Source of the DNA: Streptomyces sp. DH5
Lineage (GTDB): Bacteria > Actinomycetota > Actinomycetes > Streptomycetales > Streptomycetaceae
NCBI RefSeq assembly: GCF_020873915.1
Contig: NZ_JAHWGP010000022.1
Coordinates: 62,001-126,000 of the forward strand
Length of the DNA: 64,000 nucleotides
Direction: 5' to 3'
Shown here: in pieces, positions 43,527 to 52,339 of the stretch
Layout of the letters: every line of letters starts with the position of its first letter
How positions within the stretch are numbered: the first letter of the stretch is position 1
Notes under the pieces: generated by a model
What the model was told of the DNA's origin: nothing
Databases searched by the model: none
What the model saw: only the letters and a program-made list of their open reading frames with translations
Position numbers and translations under genes: made by a program

Positions 43527-43655
43527 AGGGGCACATATTGTTGACCCTGTGTACCGAGTGGGCAGCGCGCTGTGATTCAGTGGCGGGGAAGCTCGTACGA
43601 CGATACGCCGAAGAGAACCCTTGATTCGCTCCGAGGTCTCGGGGGGAGGGCGAGG

Positions 43656-45344
43656 ATGGAGACCGAGTCGGAACCCTACGTCCGTCTTGCGGCGCTGCGG
43701 CAACTACACCAGGCCATGGCCGACATGAACACGGCGCGCAGTCTGGCGGACACGTTGCAGACGGTCGCCGACGGTGTCGTGGGCGCCCTCGGGTACGAGC
43801 TGGCGGCCGTCAACCTCGTACGGCCCGACGGTGACCTCGTGGTCGCCGCGCTGGCCGGGAACTCCGCCGCCGAGGCCCTCATCACGGGACGGGCCGGCTC
43901 CCGCGAGTCCTGGGACCGCCGCCTGAACATGGGCGAACGCTGGGGCGACCTGGTCTTCATACCGCACACCGAGGGCTGGGTCCTCGACGACGACGACGTC
44001 CCGCAGTGGTACACCGACGGGCCCGCGCCCCGCTTCGAGGACGAGTGGCACCCCTCCGACCGGCTCTTCGCCCCCATGTACGCGCCCGGCCCGCAGGGCG
44101 GCGGCACCTCCGGCGAACTGGTCGGCGTGCTCTCCGTGGACCGCCCGCGCAACGGCCGGCGGCCCGGCGCCTGGGGTCGCGAGGCCCTCCAGATGTACGC
44201 CTTCCAGGCCGCCATCGCGATCAGCAACGCGCGCCTGCGCGCGAACATGCAGCGCGCCCTGGTCCGCCTGGAGCGCGACCAGCAGGCGCTCAGGGCCAGC
44301 GAGGAGAGCTTCCGGCAGGCCTTCGAGTACGCGCCCTCCGGCATGGCCATCGCCGAGATGGGCGGCGACCAGCACGGACGCATCCTGCGCACCAACGACG
44401 CCCTGTGCCGCCTCCTGGGCCGCCCCGCCTCCGCGATGCGCCGCTACTCCTTCTCCGACCTCGTCCACCCCGAGGACATCGGCACCCTGCTGCGCACCTC
44501 CGCCGAGGGCGGGCGGGCCGAACTGCGCCTCGGCCGCCGCGACGGCACCTACCTGTGGGTCTCGCTGCGCAACTCCGTCGTCGCCGACGCCGCCGACGGC
44601 CCCCGCTTCCTGCTCACCCACGTCGAGGACATCGAGGAGCGCAAGCGCCGCGAGCTCCAGCTCGCCCACCGCGCCTCCCACGACTCGCTCACCGGACTGC
44701 CCAACTCCGCCGAGCTGCGGTCGCGCCTGTCCTCGCGGCTGTGCCGGCAGCCGCCGCAGAGCGCGCTGCCGGCCGACGTCGACTCCATGGACCCCTACGA
44801 GTCCTTCGACTCCCATGACGCCGCCTACGGTCCGCCCGTCTTCGACCGGGGGCACGACTTCGACTTCCCGCCGGACACCGAGGGGTACGACGGGTTCGAC
44901 CGCCATGTGCACACCGTCGCGCCCGCCGCGGAGTTCGACGACGGCGCCAAGGGGCTCGCGGTGCTCTTCTGCGACCTCGACGGCTTCAAGTCGATCAACG
45001 ACCGGTTCGGGCACAACGCGGGTGACGCGGTGCTCATCGAGGTCGCCCGCCGGCTCAGCAACGGCGTGCGGGACGGTGACACCGTCGCCCGGCTCGGCGG
45101 CGACGAGTTCGTGATCCTCGCCGACGGGCTCGGGCGGGCGGACGCCCAGGACCTCGCCGTGCGGCTGCGCAACGAGATCATCCAGCCCATCCGGGCCGAG
45201 GGACGGGCCGTGCGGGTCGGCGCCAGCTTCGGCATCGGATGGGCGCACTGCGGGATGACGGCGGACGAAGTGCTGAAGTCCGCTGACGAACGGATGTACG
45301 TCGAGAAACGATCTCGTCCCAAACAGCACAGACGTGCGGGATGA
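43656..45344 (+). CDS. cdgB: diguanylate cyclase CdgB (GAF-PAS-GGDEF)
   Basis: 562 residues. GAF domain (~5-190), PAS/PAC (~205-335, SEESFRQAFEYAPSGMAIAE), GGDEF domain from HDSLTGLPN (342) to the end. The active site is LGGDEF (Gly481), preceded by an intact RxxD product-inhibition site (RDGD). An acidic ~65-70-residue insertion lies inside the GGDEF domain between about 365 and 430, before LFCDLDGFKSINDRFGHN. ATG 43656 follows GGGGGGAGGG; the upstream extension to GTG 43572 uses codons with A/T third positions and is unlikely to be coding. Makes c-di-GMP, which controls development through BldD. Confidence 0.92.
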   Translation: METESEPYVRLAALRQLHQAMADMNTARSLADTLQTVADGVVGALGYELAAVNLVRPDGDLVVAALAGNSAAEALITGRAGSRESWDRRLNMGERWGDLVFIPHTEGWVLDDDDVPQWYTDGPAPRFEDEWHPSDRLFAPMYAPGPQGGGTSGELVGVLSVDRPRNGRRPGAWGREALQMYAFQAAIAISNARLRANMQRALVRLERDQQALRASEESFRQAFEYAPSGMAIAEMGGDQHGRILRTNDALCRLLGRPASAMRRYSFSDLVHPEDIGTLLRTSAEGGRAELRLGRRDGTYLWVSLRNSVVADAADGPRFLLTHVEDIEERKRRELQLAHRASHDSLTGLPNSAELRSRLSSRLCRQPPQSALPADVDSMDPYESFDSHDAAYGPPVFDRGHDFDFPPDTEGYDGFDRHVHTVAPAAEFDDGAKGLAVLFCDLDGFKSINDRFGHNAGDAVLIEVARRLSNGVRDGDTVARLGGDEFVILADGLGRADAQDLAVRLRNEIIQPIRAEGRAVRVGASFGIGWAHCGMTADEVLKSADERMYVEKRSRPKQHRRAG

Positions 45345-45460
45345 TGCGCAGGTCAGTGCGTTGATGCGGTCGACGTCACCCGGTCGGCTCAGGGGGACCG
45401 GGTAGGCTCGCCTTCTTCGCACACGTACCGCACCCGATCCGCAGCTAGGAGCACCAAGGG

Positions 45461-46393
45461 ATGACGCCCGGCAACAACGGCGCGAGCACGCCCGAGGACG
45501 ACGACCCGTTCGGCTACCTCTACGCCGACGGGCAGGCCAACGGGGCCCAGCCGCCGTCCGGGGGTTACGGCTACCCGAACTCGGTCAACCGGGTGCGGCC
45601 GGTCGGAACCCGTCAGTACGGCCAGCAGGCGCCCGCCCCGCAGGCACCGCCGCAGCAGGGCGCCTACGGCCAGCCCAGCGCCCACTACGCCGCCCCGGAG
45701 ACCCTGCCGGGCGGCGCCACCACGACCCAGTCGCACCAGCCGTCGCACGGCGGTGGCGGCCGGGGCCGCGGGCCCAACACCAAGGGCCTCCTCATCGGCG
45801 CGATCGCCGTGGCCGCCGCGGTCGTCATCGGCATCGGCGTCGCCATGCTCGGCGGGGACGACGACGACAAGGGCGGCAACCAGGCCGACGCGGGCCCGAC
45901 GCAGAGCCAGGACGAGGGCAAGCCGAGCCCGTCGGCGAGCGAGGGCGGGGCGGACGAAGAGAAGGCCGAACTGCCCACCATCGACGCGAAGGCGCTCCGC
46001 CTGGACGGGGGAGCGGCGCTCGCCTCGGACGTCAAGGGCGCGAAGGCCGACGGCGGCGTCTACGTGACGGGCTTCAACGCGGTGGGTTCCAAGGTCACCT
46101 GGACGGTCAACGGCATCAAGGCGGACACCTACCGCTTCTACGCGCGCTACGGCATCCCCGGTGTCGACGCCGACGCCACGCTGGTCGTCAACGGCAAGCC
46201 GGCCTCCCGCCCGCTGAACATGAAGAACTTCGGTGGAACGCCCGAGGGTGACTTCGAAAAGGGCTGGCAGACCACCTGGGCCAACGTCAACCTGAGCGAC
46301 GGCACCAACACCATCGAGGTCGTCTGCAACGAGGGCAACAAGTGCAACGCCAACCTCGACCAGTTCTGGCTCGAGGAGGAGCCGAACGCCTAG
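45461..46393 (+). CDS. membrane-anchored protein with CBM-like extracellular domain
   Basis: 310 residues. A cytoplasmic Gly/Pro/Gln/Tyr-rich N-terminal region (~1-105), one transmembrane helix (GLLIGAIAVAAAVVIGIGVAML), an acidic linker, and a C-terminal beta-sandwich (YVTGFNAVGSKVTWTVNGIK; DATLVVNGKPASRPLN; WANVNLSDGTNTIEVVCNEG; LDQFWLEEEP) typical of CBM6/35-like carbohydrate-binding modules. GGAGCACCAAGGG precedes the ATG. Probably a wall-associated glycan-binding protein. It follows cdgB in the same direction but 116 nt away. Confidence 0.78.
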   Translation: MTPGNNGASTPEDDDPFGYLYADGQANGAQPPSGGYGYPNSVNRVRPVGTRQYGQQAPAPQAPPQQGAYGQPSAHYAAPETLPGGATTTQSHQPSHGGGGRGRGPNTKGLLIGAIAVAAAVVIGIGVAMLGGDDDDKGGNQADAGPTQSQDEGKPSPSASEGGADEEKAELPTIDAKALRLDGGAALASDVKGAKADGGVYVTGFNAVGSKVTWTVNGIKADTYRFYARYGIPGVDADATLVVNGKPASRPLNMKNFGGTPEGDFEKGWQTTWANVNLSDGTNTIEVVCNEGNKCNANLDQFWLEEEPNA

Positions 46394-46415
46394 GGGTGTC
46401 AGGCACCCCCTAGGC
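46388..46415. terminator. bidirectional terminator
   Basis: GCCTAGGGGTG and CACCCCCTAGGC (46404-46415) pair around a short loop at the stops of the convergent CBM-like and pfkB genes. Confidence 0.7.
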
Positions 46416-47339
46416 CGCGTTCGACTCCCTGGTCACCGTGATGCCCGGCAGCAGCTCCTCGTAGGCGGACCGGTCGAACTCGCCCGCCACCGGGGAGAGG
46501 ACCGTCGCCGCGGACAGGGCCACCGCGCGGGACAGTGCGGTCGGCCACGACTGCCGCTCGACCAGGGCGGACAGCAGACCCGCGACGGCCGAGTCGCCCG
46601 CGCCGGTCGGGTTGCCGTGGAGGGGGGCCGGTGGGGCGGCGCTCCAGCGCGAGTCCGGTGTGACCGCGAGGAGGCCCTGCGCGCCCAGTGAGGCGACCAC
46701 CGTGCCGGCGCCGCGGCGGCGGGCGTCCTGGGTGGCGCGCAACGGCTCGTGGGAGCCGGTGAGTTCGGCCAGCTCGTCGGCGTTGGGCTTGAGGACGTCG
46801 GGGCGGCCGGCGACCCCCCGGCGCAGCGCGGCGCCGCTGGTGTCCAGGAGCGTCGGGACACCGGCCGCGCGGGCGGTGCGGAGCAGGCCCGCGTACGCGC
46901 CCACCGGGACGCCCGGGGGCAGGCTGCCGCACAGGGCCACCGCCGAGGCCGACTCCAGCAGGTCCTCGTACACCTCCTGGAACGCCGACCACTCGGCGTG
47001 GTGCACGGTGGGGCCGGGCTCGTTGAGCTGGGTGGTGTCGCCGGAGCGCCCGTCGACGACGGCGACGGTGCGCCGGGTCGTGCCGGCGATCGGGACCAGC
47101 GCGTCGGTCAGGTGCGGCACCCCGGTGAGCAGGTCACGCAGGACGCGTCCCGTCGTGCCGCCCGAGAAGCCGGTCACCGTGACCTCGTGGCCGAGGGCGG
47201 CGAGCACCCGGGCCACGTTGACGCCCTTGCCGCCGGGGCGTTCCGTCACCTCGGAGACCCGGTGGGAGGAACCCGCACGCAGGGACGGTACGCGGTAGGT
47301 GATGTCGAGAGCGGTGTTCAGCGTGACCGTGAGGATCAC
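46410..47339 (-). CDS. PfkB family sugar-phosphate kinase (1-phosphofructokinase-like)
   Basis: 309 residues. Ribokinase fold of the LacC/FruK subgroup: MILTVTLNTALDITYRV, GGKGVNVARVLAALG (substrate-binding di-Gly), TRRTVAVVDGRSGDTTQLNE and the C-terminal GNPTGAGDSAVAGLLSAL with the catalytic Asp. It acts on a phosphorylated hexose (fructose-1-P or tagatose-6-P type). It follows nagK-nagA on the same strand after 120 nt, so a place in amino-sugar breakdown is plausible. Confidence 0.88.
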   Translation of the reverse strand: MILTVTLNTALDITYRVPSLRAGSSHRVSEVTERPGGKGVNVARVLAALGHEVTVTGFSGGTTGRVLRDLLTGVPHLTDALVPIAGTTRRTVAVVDGRSGDTTQLNEPGPTVHHAEWSAFQEVYEDLLESASAVALCGSLPPGVPVGAYAGLLRTARAAGVPTLLDTSGAALRRGVAGRPDVLKPNADELAELTGSHEPLRATQDARRRGAGTVVASLGAQGLLAVTPDSRWSAAPPAPLHGNPTGAGDSAVAGLLSALVERQSWPTALSRAVALSAATVLSPVAGEFDRSAYEELLPGITVTRESNAA

Positions 47340-47459
47340 CGGGCCGACCTCCCCTTTTCGCCTGCGCTTTCGCGTGTCCCGGGGCCACGATCATGCCAAA
47401 CGGACGTCGGTCGGCCCACCCCTGGAACCGGCCTCCGTCCGCGGTGGCTGCGGGACGAT

Positions 47460-48605
47460 TCAACCCAGTTGGGGATCGACCACCCATTCCCCCCGGCGCA
47501 TCACGCCCACCAGGTCGAATCCGGCGTCGAGAACCACCAGGTCGGCGTCCTTCCCGGGCTCCAGGGAACCGATCCGGTCGTCCAGGCCGAGCAGGCGCGC
47601 CGGGTTGGCGGAGATCGCCGCGACGACGTCCTCCACGGGCAGTCCGTCCACCGTCACCGCCCGCTTGAAGGCGCGGTCCAGGGTGAGCGTGGAGCCGGCG
47701 ATCGAGCCGCCCTCCACCAGCCGGGCCACCCCGTCCGCGACCTCGACCTCCATCGGGCCGAGCATGTAGCGGCCGTCGCCGAAGCCGGCCGCGTCCATCG
47801 CGTCGGTGATGAACGCGACCCGGTCCCGGCCCGCGTGGTGGAAGGCCAGCTGGAGTGCGGCCGGGTGCAGGTGGGTGCCGTCGTCGATCAGCTCGACGGT
47901 GACGCGCTCGTCCTCGAGGAGCGCGGTGATCGGGCCCGGGGCGCGGTGGCCGAGCGGGGGCATCGCGTTGAACAGGTGGGTGGCGACCGTGGCGCCCGCG
48001 TCGATGGCCTGGACCGTCTGCTCGTAGGTGGCGTCCGTGTGCCCGACGGCCGCGATCACACCGTGCTCGGCGAGCAGCCGGACGGAGTCCAGGCCGCCCG
48101 GCAGCTCGGTGGCCAGCGTCATCATCCGCGCCTGCCCGTGCGCCGCGTCGATCAGCTTGCGCACCTCGGCCGGGTCGGGGTCGCGCAGCAGCTGCTCGTC
48201 GTGCGCGCCCTTGCGGCAGGGGGAGATGAACGGCCCTTCGAAGTGGATGCCGGCGATGTCGCCCTGCTGGGCCAGCTCCGCCAGCATCCCGGCGTGCCGG
48301 GCGAGGAAGTCCAGGTCGCCGGTGACGGCGGAGGCGACCAGGGTGGTGGTGCCGTGCGCGCGGTGGGTGCGCACGCCCCGGAGCACGTCCTCGGCGGTGC
48401 CGCTCGCGAAGGACGCACCGCCGCCGCCGTGGTTGTGGATGTCGACGAAGCCCGGGACCAGCCAGTGGCCGGAGGCGTCGACCGTCTCGGCGGTGCCGGG
48501 TGCCGTGGTGGCGAACCGCGCGCCCTCGACGATCACGCGGCCGTCGTCCACGGTCCCGGTGGGCAGGACCACCCGGGCACCGGCGAGAACCTTGGTGGGG
48601 GCCAT
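47460..48605 (-). CDS. nagA: N-acetylglucosamine-6-phosphate deacetylase
   Basis: 381 residues. Amidohydrolase-superfamily TIM barrel. Metal motif VDIHNHGGGG, GIHFEGPFIS with the catalytic-site Glu, GHTDATYEQT, THLFNAMPPL and FITDAMDAAG (catalytic Asp). Removes acetate from GlcNAc-6-P to give GlcN-6-P. Its ATG overlaps the nagK TGA by 1 nt (TGATG), so it is translationally coupled. Confidence 0.94.
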   Translation of the reverse strand: MAPTKVLAGARVVLPTGTVDDGRVIVEGARFATTAPGTAETVDASGHWLVPGFVDIHNHGGGGASFASGTAEDVLRGVRTHRAHGTTTLVASAVTGDLDFLARHAGMLAELAQQGDIAGIHFEGPFISPCRKGAHDEQLLRDPDPAEVRKLIDAAHGQARMMTLATELPGGLDSVRLLAEHGVIAAVGHTDATYEQTVQAIDAGATVATHLFNAMPPLGHRAPGPITALLEDERVTVELIDDGTHLHPAALQLAFHHAGRDRVAFITDAMDAAGFGDGRYMLGPMEVEVADGVARLVEGGSIAGSTLTLDRAFKRAVTVDGLPVEDVVAAISANPARLLGLDDRIGSLEPGKDADLVVLDAGFDLVGVMRRGEWVVDPQLG

Positions 48606-49612
48606 CAGGTGGTTACCTCCGACGGGTCAGTGGGGTCAGTGCGGTCAGTGGGGTCGGCGGGGTAGGTGAGGCCGGGTCCGGCGGGGCCGGTGGTGTCGTC
48701 GATCAGGTCCCAGGCGAGCAGCCCCGCGCCCAGGCATCCCGCGGTGTCCCCGAGGGCCGCGGGCACCAGGGACGGCAGCTTCTGGAAGGTGACCCGCCGC
48801 CGGACGGCCTCCCGCAGCGGTGTGAACAAGGTTTCCCCCGCCTCGGCGAGCCCGCCACCGACGATCAGTACGCGGGGGTCCAGCAGGGTGAGCGCGGTGA
48901 CCAGTCCGTCGGCGAGCGCGTCCACCGCCTCCCGCCACACCTGACGGGCCCGGGCGTCACCGGATTCGACGGCCTTCGCGCAGTCCGCCGCGTCCGCGCC
49001 CGGGTCGCCGCAGGCCGCCGCCCATGCCTCGCTCACCGCCGCCGCGGACGCGAACCGCTCCAGGCAGCCGCGCTGCCCGCAGGGGCAGGGGGCGCCCCCG
49101 GGTCGCACGACGATGTGGCCGATCTCGCCCGCGAAACCGTGCGCGCCCGCCTCCACCCGGCCGTCGATGCCGATGGCGCCCGCGATCCCGGTGCCCAGCG
49201 GTACGAAGAGGAAGCGGTCGGTGCCCCGGCCGGCTCCGATGCGTCCCTCGGCGAGGCCGCCGGTGCGCACGTCGTGGCCGAGGGCGACGGGGAGGCCGCC
49301 GAGCCGCTCGGTGAGCAGCGTCCGCAGCGGGACGTCGCGCCAGCCGAGGTTGACCGCGTGGACGGCGACGCCCTCCGCCTCGTCGACGATCCCGGGGACG
49401 GCGACACCGGCGGCGGACGCGGCTTCACCGAGCTGGCCGACGCCGTGGGCGCGCAGTTCGGCCGCGAAGTCGAGGATGCCCGCGACGACCGCGTCCGGGC
49501 CGCGTTCGCGGCCGGTGGGCCGGCGGGCCCGGTGCAGCAGCTCGCCGTCCGCCCCGACCAGGGCGGCCTTCATCCCGGTGCCGCCCACGTCGAGGGCGAT
49601 GACATGTTTCAC
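48605..49612 (-). CDS. nagK: ROK family N-acetylglucosamine kinase
   Basis: 335 residues from GTG 49612 (an ATG at 49639 would add 9 residues and run right up to the dre site). ATP-binding DVGGTGMKAALVG, catalytic Asp in GLPVALGHDVRTG, and the ROK zinc motif with CPCGQRGCLE after GEIGHIVVRPGG. Phosphorylates intracellular GlcNAc. The C-terminal tail carries a short PTD(R)TDPTDP repeat. First gene of the nagK-nagA unit, controlled by the dre sites upstream. Confidence 0.92.
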   Translation of the reverse strand: MKHVIALDVGGTGMKAALVGADGELLHRARRPTGRERGPDAVVAGILDFAAELRAHGVGQLGEAASAAGVAVPGIVDEAEGVAVHAVNLGWRDVPLRTLLTERLGGLPVALGHDVRTGGLAEGRIGAGRGTDRFLFVPLGTGIAGAIGIDGRVEAGAHGFAGEIGHIVVRPGGAPCPCGQRGCLERFASAAAVSEAWAAACGDPGADAADCAKAVESGDARARQVWREAVDALADGLVTALTLLDPRVLIVGGGLAEAGETLFTPLREAVRRRVTFQKLPSLVPAALGDTAGCLGAGLLAWDLIDDTTGPAGPGLTYPADPTDRTDPTDPSEVTT

Positions 49613-49640
49613 GGGGAACAGTGTGGACCGGCGACCCACA

Positions 49641-49656
49641 AGAGGTCTAGTCCACT
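49641..49656. promoter_or_regulatory. DasR-responsive element (dre), site 1
   Basis: AGAGGTCTAGTCCACT (minus strand AGTGGACTAGACCTCT) fits the dre consensus ACTGGTCTAGACCACT. It lies just upstream of nagK. DasR, a GntR repressor released by glucosamine-6-phosphate, is known to control nagKA in S. coelicolor. Confidence 0.8.
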
Positions 49657-49659
49657 TGC

Positions 49660-49675
49660 ATGGTGTAGACCTTAT
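49660..49675. promoter_or_regulatory. DasR-responsive element (dre), site 2
   Basis: ATGGTGTAGACCTTAT is a weaker dre-like palindrome (core TGGTGTAGACC) 3 nt after site 1. Two adjoining sites may allow cooperative binding and control of both nagK and the divergent solute-binding-protein gene. Confidence 0.6.
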
Positions 49676-49731
49676 TCCGATTATCGAAAAGTTTCGGGAC
49701 GGCGCGGGGCGCCGGGACAGGGGCAGGGCAC

Positions 49732-51009
49732 GTGCAGCGGCGGGTCGGGACGAGGACGATCGCGGCGGTGTCCGCGCTGGGACTGACGGGAGTCCTCGGC
49801 GGATGCGGAACCGGTGGCGGGTCGTCCGACGTGACGCTGACCCTCGTCGCCGCCGACTACGGCGACAGCGCGGCCAACAGCTCCAAGAAGTACTGGGCCG
49901 ACCTGGTCGAGCGGTACGAGGCCGACCACCCCGGAGTGAGGATCGAGGTCAGCGTCCACTCCTGGAACGACGTCGACCGCGAGGTCAAGGAGATGGTCGA
50001 CGCCGGTGACGCGCCGGACATGGCGCAGATCGGCGCGTACGCCGACTACGCGGCCGAGGGCAAGCTCTACAGGGCCGGCGACCTGCTCTCCATACCCGTC
50101 CAGGCCGACTTCCTCTCCCAGTTCGCCGAGGCGGGCCAGGTCGACGGCGTCCAGTACGGCATGCCGTTCGCCGCGTCCACGCGCATGCTGTTCTACAACA
50201 AGGACCTGTTCGCCGAGGCCGGCCTCACCCCGCCGGCCACCTGGGACGACATCGCCGAGAACGCCGCGGCGCTCGACGCGAAGGGCGTGAAGTACCCCTA
50301 CGCGCTGCCGCTCGGCCCGGAGGAGGCGCAGGCCGAGACGATGCAGTGGCTGCTCAGCGGCGACGGCGGCTACACCGACCTCGGCGGCAGCTACGGCATC
50401 GACTCCACGGAGAACGTCACGACCTTCACCTGGCTGCGGGACGAACTGGTCGGCAAGGGCCTCACCGGTCCCGTCGAGCCGGGCGAGCTCGACCGGGCCG
50501 AGGCGTTCGAGGCGTTCGCCGCCGGCGAGGTCGGCATGCTCAACGGGCATCCCTCGCTGATGGAGACGGCCGGGAAGAAGGGCGTGAGGTACGGCATGGT
50601 GCCGACGCCGGGCGTGGACGGCGTGAGCGGGTCCGCGCTCGGCGTCGCCGACTGGATGACGGCCTTCGACGAGAACGGCCACCGCGACCAGGTCGGCGAC
50701 TTCCTCGACTTCGTCTACAGCGAGGAGAACGTCCTGAAGTTCTCCCGCGAGTACAACCTGCTGCCGGTCACCGGGTCCGCGTCCCGGGCGATGGCCGCCG
50801 GCGGGCAGGACGAGGACCTCCAGCCGTTCCTGGACCAGCTGCCGACCTCGGAGCTCTACCCGGTCGGCAAGACCTCCTGGGCGGCGGTCAACGCGGCGGT
50901 CAAGAAGCAGATCGGCAAGGCGGTGACGCGCGGCGGCAGCCCCGCCGGGGTGCTGGGCGGGCTCCAGGCGGCGGCTTCACGGGCGGAGAGCGCGGAGCGG
51001 GCGGAGTAG
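49732..51009 (+). CDS. ABC transporter sugar-binding lipoprotein
   Basis: 425 residues from a GTG start. Lipobox LGGC (Cys25). Family 1 extracellular solute-binding protein (ADYGDSAANSSKKYWADLVE, PDMAQIGAYADYAAEGKLYR, YGMPFAASTRMLFYNKDLFA), specific for an oligo- or monosaccharide. No permease genes are adjacent, so it may rely on components elsewhere and on the shared ATPase MsiK. Divergent from nagK across the two dre sites, which suggests an amino-sugar ligand. Confidence 0.88.
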   Translation: MQRRVGTRTIAAVSALGLTGVLGGCGTGGGSSDVTLTLVAADYGDSAANSSKKYWADLVERYEADHPGVRIEVSVHSWNDVDREVKEMVDAGDAPDMAQIGAYADYAAEGKLYRAGDLLSIPVQADFLSQFAEAGQVDGVQYGMPFAASTRMLFYNKDLFAEAGLTPPATWDDIAENAAALDAKGVKYPYALPLGPEEAQAETMQWLLSGDGGYTDLGGSYGIDSTENVTTFTWLRDELVGKGLTGPVEPGELDRAEAFEAFAAGEVGMLNGHPSLMETAGKKGVRYGMVPTPGVDGVSGSALGVADWMTAFDENGHRDQVGDFLDFVYSEENVLKFSREYNLLPVTGSASRAMAAGGQDEDLQPFLDQLPTSELYPVGKTSWAAVNAAVKKQIGKAVTRGGSPAGVLGGLQAAASRAESAERAE

Positions 51010-51019
51010 CCTGCGGGGC

Positions 51020-51268
51020 ATGGAGCAGGGGGATGCCGAAGAGGACGGACTGGGCCGGCGGGAGCGGGACATCCTCGCGCTGGAGCGCCGGGGGTTCGCC
51101 GCGCCCGGGGTGAAGGAGCGGGCGATCCGGGAGGAGCTGGGGCTGGCGCCGGTGCGGTACTTCCAGCTGCTGAACGCCTTGCTGGACGATCCGCGGGCGC
51201 TGGCCCACGACCCGGTGACGGTCAACCGGCTGCGCCGGATACGGGAGCGGCGGCGCGCGGAGCGGTGA
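51020..51268 (+). CDS. DUF3263 domain-containing protein
   Basis: 82 residues. Helix-turn-helix-like DUF3263 (GLGRRERDILALERRGF, VKERAIREELGLAPVRYFQL, LNALLDDPRALAHDPVTVNR). A short actinobacterial family of unknown role, probably DNA-binding. Starts 10 nt after the solute-binding-protein stop. Confidence 0.85.
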   Translation: MEQGDAEEDGLGRRERDILALERRGFAAPGVKERAIREELGLAPVRYFQLLNALLDDPRALAHDPVTVNRLRRIRERRRAER

Positions 51269-51372
51269 GTGCGCGTGGTTCCGGGCACCGGCGTGTTCCG
51301 CCCCCGCCGCCCTTACCCGTCCCGCCCCTGGGGCTGCGCCCCGGACCCCTTCGGCCCTGAACGGGCCTCGTC

Positions 51373-51416
51373 CTCGAACGCCGGACGGGCTGCCTCCGGC
51401 CCCTCCGGCGTTCGAG
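51373..51416. repeat. Streptomyces intergenic hairpin repeat
   Basis: CTCGAACGCCGGA (51373-51385) and its complement (51404-51416), preceded by GGGGCTGCGCCCCGGACCCC, belong as I recall to an abundant Streptomyces intergenic hairpin family. It lies at the otsB 3' end and probably acts as its terminator. Confidence 0.65.
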
Positions 51417-51419
51417 CCG

Positions 51420-52283
51420 TCAGGGCAGGCGGGCCGCGAGGGCGTGCAGCAGGCGTACGACGCCGGGCGGGCCGTCGGTCACCACGTCCGCGCGTTCGCG
51501 CAGTTCCGTGACCTCCTCGCTGCCGCTGCAGACGAGGAGGCCGGGGGTTCCGGTGGCGCGGAGTTTGTCGACGGCGGTGAAGGCGGCGAGGTCGCCGAGG
51601 TCGTCGCCGGCGTAGAGGACCGCGCCGGCGCCGATCTCCCGGGCGTACTCCATGAGGGCGACGCCCTTGTCCATGCCGGGCGGGCGCAGTTCCAGGACCA
51701 TGCGGCCGGGCTCGACGACGAGGCCGTGCCGGGTGGCGAGGTCGGTCAGCGGCTCGCGCAGGGCCTCGAAGGCGGCCTGCGGATCGGCGGCCCTGCGGGT
51801 GTGGACGGCCACCGCCCGGCCGCCCTTCTCCTCGATCCAGGTGCCCTGCCAGGCGCCGAACCGGTCCAGCAGACCCGGCAGTTCCGCGCGGGCGGCGGCG
51901 ACGCCGGGGTGCGGGGCGGGGGCGGTGACGGTGCCCGTCACGGCGTCCCAGCGCTCGGCCCCGTAGTGGCCGAGGACGACGAGGTGTTCCAGTCCGGGGA
52001 CGCCCGCGAAGCCGCCGTGGCGGACCGCGACGCCCGCCGGGCGGCCGGTGACGACCGCGACCGCGGCCACCTTCGGGGCGAGCGCGGCGAGCGCGGGCAC
52101 CGCGTCGGGGTGCGCGCGGGCCTGCTCCGGGTCGGGCACGATCGGCGCGAGCGTCCCGTCGAAGTCGAGCCCGATCAGCGCCCTGTCCGGGTGGGAGAGC
52201 AGCGCGTCGAGACCCTCCCGCCCGGCCGGTGTGGCGGGCGTCGGCAGGGCGCTCGGGTCCGTGGAATCCGTGTGGCTGGCCAT
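51420..52283 (-). CDS. otsB: trehalose-6-phosphate phosphatase OtsB
   Basis: 287 residues. HAD superfamily. Motif I GLDFDGTLAPI with the nucleophile Asp, motif II VVTGRP, and motif III/IV VLYAGDDLGDLAAF. Converts trehalose-6-phosphate to trehalose. Downstream of otsA in the same orientation, 56 nt apart, forming the OtsAB route; the osmolyte also protects spores. Confidence 0.92.
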   Translation of the reverse strand: MASHTDSTDPSALPTPATPAGREGLDALLSHPDRALIGLDFDGTLAPIVPDPEQARAHPDAVPALAALAPKVAAVAVVTGRPAGVAVRHGGFAGVPGLEHLVVLGHYGAERWDAVTGTVTAPAPHPGVAAARAELPGLLDRFGAWQGTWIEEKGGRAVAVHTRRAADPQAAFEALREPLTDLATRHGLVVEPGRMVLELRPPGMDKGVALMEYAREIGAGAVLYAGDDLGDLAAFTAVDKLRATGTPGLLVCSGSEEVTELRERADVVTDGPPGVVRLLHALAARLP

Positions 52284-52339
52284 ACGCCCAACCTATCCAC
52301 GGTCGTCCCCTCGCACGCCTGCCCGGTCGGCCATACCGG

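Noticed and set aside
43572-43655. 28-residue N-terminal extension of CdgB
   Set aside because: Codons with A/T third positions and a strong ribosome site just before ATG 43656 argue for the shorter protein.
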